From positions 496,001 to 560,000 of the forward strand of contig JALIZF010001670.1 in the NCBI GenBank assembly GCA_029948255.1: DNA of 64,000 bases, read 5' to 3'. Below are positions 59,946 through 64,000 of this stretch, piece by piece. The notes beneath the pieces are model-generated. The model worked only from the letters and a program-made list of their open reading frames with translations. It was not told the DNA's origin and did no database searches. The stretch's first letter is position 1, and each line of letters opens with the position of its first letter. A program made the translations under genes and the position numbers. Source of the DNA: Telmatactis stephensoni. Taxonomy: Eukaryota > Cnidaria > Anthozoa > Actiniaria > Isophelliidae.

Positions 59946-62900
59946 TCTAGTTTCCAGGTGTATTCAAGTCCAACTTGATTTAAAGTTGATGTAACGGATG
60001 CTATTGGTCGGTTGTTCTGCAGCCTTTTGTCAGATTTGGTCTTAAGCTAGGTTAACGATAATTTGTGTGTGAGTTATTGTGTTGAGTTTCAATGATGTGT
60101 TTTGGACCACTGACAGAGTTATTTTTAAATAGCATGACAGAATCCCTACAGTCAATGATACTCAAAAGACAAGCCCGCAAAAGACATAAAATTCAATTGA
60201 TGTCACACGCTGGCCTGAGAGACTAGCAAACTGAATCACCACTGAAAAAACCTTATGAATCCGGTTTTGAAGCGTCAAATACCTTTACCCGTGAAGTCGA
60301 TTAAAACCTTTAAAAGGTTTTCTGGTGTTGTAAGGGGAAGTTGCACGCTAGTATACCCTAAGTTGTAAATCATTAATGGAACTAAATGGGTGTCAATGGA
60401 GGCACTGTGGGAATATGCACCTTGACTATGTGATCACAACAACTACTTAGCTTTATACCAATAAGCAAGCTTAAAATAACTTTTTAGGGTCAATTTGCTT
60501 GAACTCGAGGTAAAATGTCTAGCTAATTAGCCAGAATCGGTATCGTGTAAATTTACTTGGTGATCAAAGGAAGATCGATGACTTTTCTCGGTGAAACAGG
60601 TGGAAAGAATGACCTGAAGCATGATTGATAGATGGCTCTTGGAGTGCGCGTGGTAAAAATCAAATTTGATGTTCTCTTTTGAATGTCGTTCAATGGGCTT
60701 CAAAGGAGAAAACCCGTGCTTTATTCAGTCGAAACCTGAACACACCCAAATGCCTCAAGAATTTTGACAGTCCAAAATTAGATCATTGTACGCTAATCAA
60801 TGCCAAATTTATTCCTATTTCATTATAATAAGTTAAACTCTGGCCCTCGGACCAATTTTACATATCTTTAAGCTTTGCGACACTCATAAAAGAGCAAAAA
60901 AATGGTCAATTCTTGGGGTTACGGCCTTGATTTTCAATCTGATAGCAAAGCTAGCTATCACAGTTAGCTTTCGTCCTTGAATTATTGGCGCTATCGTCCC
61001 GCAGATCTTCTATAGATTTATCAGAGCGTTTGAATTCACTAATGATTCCCAGTTTGAAACCTTAACCAAAAACATTGGGAAAAACAATTGTTCAACGCGT
61101 CTTAGTTTTTCAATAATAATGATAAATTTACTGAATTAAATAGCTAAACATACGATAAAAGGTTGTTAATAATCTCATTTATTTTAGGAAAAAGTCTAGA
61201 ATGGTCTGAGAACCTAACAGAAGTCTAATGTTTTGTTATCTTCAGCGATAAAACTGTGAAGCACGAATTAACTGTTCCATGCAACTCATGAAATTAACAT
61301 CGAGTGTACCCGCTTTCTTCAACTAGAACTAACCGAGGTCTTTTGTTCGATTTTATTAAAACTAATTTATCCCAGTATGCTGCTAGCTCTAGTCTAGCTT
61401 GTTTAACAGCAAACACTGGAGTTCGTCGTGAGCGAATCTTTCTTTTTTCATTGATTTTTTTATCATTTCAAGTGAGCGAATCATTGACTCAACACTGACA
61501 ATCAAGTCTACGTCTTAAGCAGTTGAGTCTTTAAACCAGCCTGCCAATACATTATTTCTGCAATGTTTGCTTGATCAAGACAATTCAATGAAGCCTTTTC
61601 GAAGAAAATTGAAATTTGGTGATCGTTTAATTTCCAGTTCTTATCTTTTTTAAACTATGGACTTTTTGATAGACAAACTGCTTTCTATAAACAACGTTTT
61701 TGGATTAAATTCGTTTTTTGTTGAGACACTTTAGCGGGTTAAAGAGTGCACGAACAGTTTAAGACTTAAGAATGCTTAAGAATTATTCACTAATTTTAGT
61801 TAAAATATATTACCAAACATTTCATATCTCACCTAATTTCCTTTATATTTTAATTTTATATTTTTCAAGTTTCAGTTATATTTTTACTCTGCATAAGAAA
61901 TTGAGACCAGAAAACCTTTATTTTTTAAGAGAACATTAACTTGTATAATCCTTTTTTTAGTTTGATAAACATTTAAGATGAAAACTTCTCTGTGAATTTA
62001 CTTCCCAAACGCCCGAACCAGATGAAACTTGCCGTCCAAACCGATGTATTTTTAAGTTTATCGATATTCCATGTTAACAATGCACCGAAAAAAAAATTGA
62101 TTATTCGCTAATCGAAAAGTAATAAGCTTGATTACTACGAAGAACGGAACAACATATCAACTAATTTTCAATTATTTTTCTGTTATTTTTAGTAGAATTC
62201 ATTGTTAATTTCGAATTTCCACAAACATTTCCAAGAACTTATCAAGCAGAACTTGGTGATTTCCTTGTTCTAGAAAGGAGAGAGCGAGAGAATATTTCGA
62301 TAAATATGGAGACTCTTTTTTTCTCATTTGTACACTGAGAATTACTTATTATCTATTGATGCTATTCTAGGCTCATCTCGATCGCTGGTCAATTCCTCAT
62401 TAATTTGATGATCTTATACACTAACATCTGAATTTCACTTGAAAACTCTACCATCAAGTCTTCGGCGAACCTTCTTATATCCTAATGTCTTGTTCGCTCT
62501 CAAATATTATCTACTGTCTGTATTTCCGAATTGAGAACCGTTGTTCTCATAGAAGTCTGCGTTTCTCTGTTGCTCGTTGAACTTTTCTCTTGCGTTTATT
62601 CAGAGCTGGTTGTTGTGCTGTGGGAGAATAGTAGGAGTCTTTTATGTATAATGAAAATCTCCTTTTAGCCTACTTAGATCTATTAGCATGGTCTGTTTTG
62701 GACTGCACACCAAGCGGCCAACTAACACCATTTACAAACGTCATAATTCAAAGCTTTGCATCTGATTGGTTGACGTAGGCACGTGTGGAAGACATTGCAG
62801 TGCTAGACAGAAGCAGAGTTAACTCTGACAGAAGTCACTACTAGACTCTAAGGCAAGTCAAAACGTGACGTTTTGAATTGTTTCCCGTGGAGTTAAGTAG

Positions 62901-64000
62901 GCTATTCAACGGCAAAGTCGTACGTGTCTGATATATATTTGTTTGAGTTGTATTTCTTATGGTTTGTCTGTGAATGTTATGACGTCAAAGTTCATAATGC
63001 AGCTAAGGCTCATCACAAAGGAAAACAAATTTTTCACTTACAATTTCATGTCGTTATACAATCCAGATAATTCAAAAACCAAACCAGACGAGCTAGCTGT
63101 GTCTGATATACTAATTTTGCTTGTTTTCTTATGCTTTGTCCGCGGAATGCTGACCGGTCCATTTTGATGCAGCTACGGGCTCATCACAAAAGTAACAAAT
63201 ATTTTGCACCGAATAACTAATCATTTCAGATAATTTAACATCCAAGTCTGAAGCTCTATTTACTACAGTACGTCGGCTTAAAATGGTGTTCTTGGCTGCT
63301 TATATAAGCAGGTAGTTCACGAAGGGTAAGATTCGCGTGGGGTACCATTTTATCCATACCGTATCAACCGTGAATTTTAGTTTTGGGGCTTTAGCTAGGC
63401 TAGTCAAGCAATTAATCAAAACTCAGAACTCTTTTTGATATAAGTAAGGGTATGTTTTTTCGTTTTTTAACTGTCTTTTTGCGGGACCTAACATATGTAA
63501 TTATCAGAATGCTTACTCACGAAGTTTATTAGAAAACGTATTCTATATTATGAAAATTAATTATTTGTGATATAAAAGTTGGGAATTGAAAATTGTTAGC
63601 ATTTCTGATCATGGTAAATTTATCTAGTCACCACAATGAATCTATCATTGTTTTTAGAATTGATATTTTCTCGTTCATCAAATTCGATATTTTGATATAT
63701 GTATGGCCGAGTGTCAATAGTGTTTATAATACAGCAAACTGCTACATAGTTGTTGTTGATTTAATTTGAGTCGACTCCAAACTTCTTTAACAAACACTAA
63801 TTAAAAACTAAACAAAGGAACTACAGTACAGATTTGTCCAAAGTAAACAACATGAAACACTTTCAGTTTGGTTCATGCCTGCTGAAGTTGTCATTGAATC
63901 AACGATTCTGTTTACAAGTAGCTAGAGAACATACTTAAAAGGATAATCTATAAACACAGAAAAGTCTTATTTGTATTTCATTAAAATTGAAGCAATCTCA
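59946..64000. other. Gene-free region upstream of GFI copy C
   Basis: AT-rich sequence without recognisable coding segments. It contains a duplication at 62924-63245 and a CTGATTGG motif near 62763. Upstream regulatory DNA for copy C is likely here but not identifiable by eye. Confidence 0.55.
62924..63245. repeat. About 175-bp tandem duplication
   Basis: gtgtctgata starts near 62924 and 63099. Both copies continue with a ttcttatg(g/c)tttgtc segment and gcagcta..gctcatcacaaa. Confidence 0.75.

Overview
This window looks like animal nuclear DNA, most likely from a cnidarian (coral or sea-anemone type). It is AT-rich, its genes are split by GT-AG introns and spaced far apart, and the gaps are full of short inverted-repeat transposons, degenerate tandem repeats and microsatellites. 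The animal assignment rests on the protein families. The cnidarian assignment is inference from gene content and repeat style.

Four protein-coding genes can be assembled exon by exon, with reading phase agreeing at every junction. Three encode GFI1/Senseless-type zinc-finger repressors, each starting with a SNAG repression motif (MPRSFLV). Copy A is at 8052-17447 (+, 3 exons, 477 aa). Copy B is at 20862-26896 (+, 4 exons, 391 aa). Copy C is at 57110-59727 (-, 3 exons, 366 aa). The fourth gene, at 30804-38530 (-, 6 exons, 730 aa), encodes a secreted animal haem peroxidase with all catalytic residues present.

Layout: 1-8 kb is gene-free and holds a strong 145-bp hairpin near 340. 8-17.4 kb is GFI copy A, with a 7.6-kb intron containing three tandem-repeat blocks. 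17.4-20.8 kb holds copy A's 3' repeats, a MITE and an eight-copy ~69-bp repeat. 20.9-26.9 kb is copy B. 26.9-30.7 kb is a repeat-rich gap. 30.8-38.5 kb is the peroxidase, whose introns carry foldback elements and a MITE. 38.6-57.1 kb is an 18-kb gap with no intact gene, holding a decayed LINE 3' end, several MITEs and very long microsatellites. 57.1-59.7 kb is GFI copy C. 59.8-64 kb shows no gene.

The three GFI copies keep near-identical fingers 3-5, the DNA-reading fingers of this family, so they probably recognise the same AATC-core sites. They differ in their middle regions. Copy B has lost the first finger, and copy A ends in a tail made from a repeat that continues past the stop codon. 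This lineage-specific repressor cluster is the most interesting system in the window. The peroxidase has no evident functional link to it beyond position.
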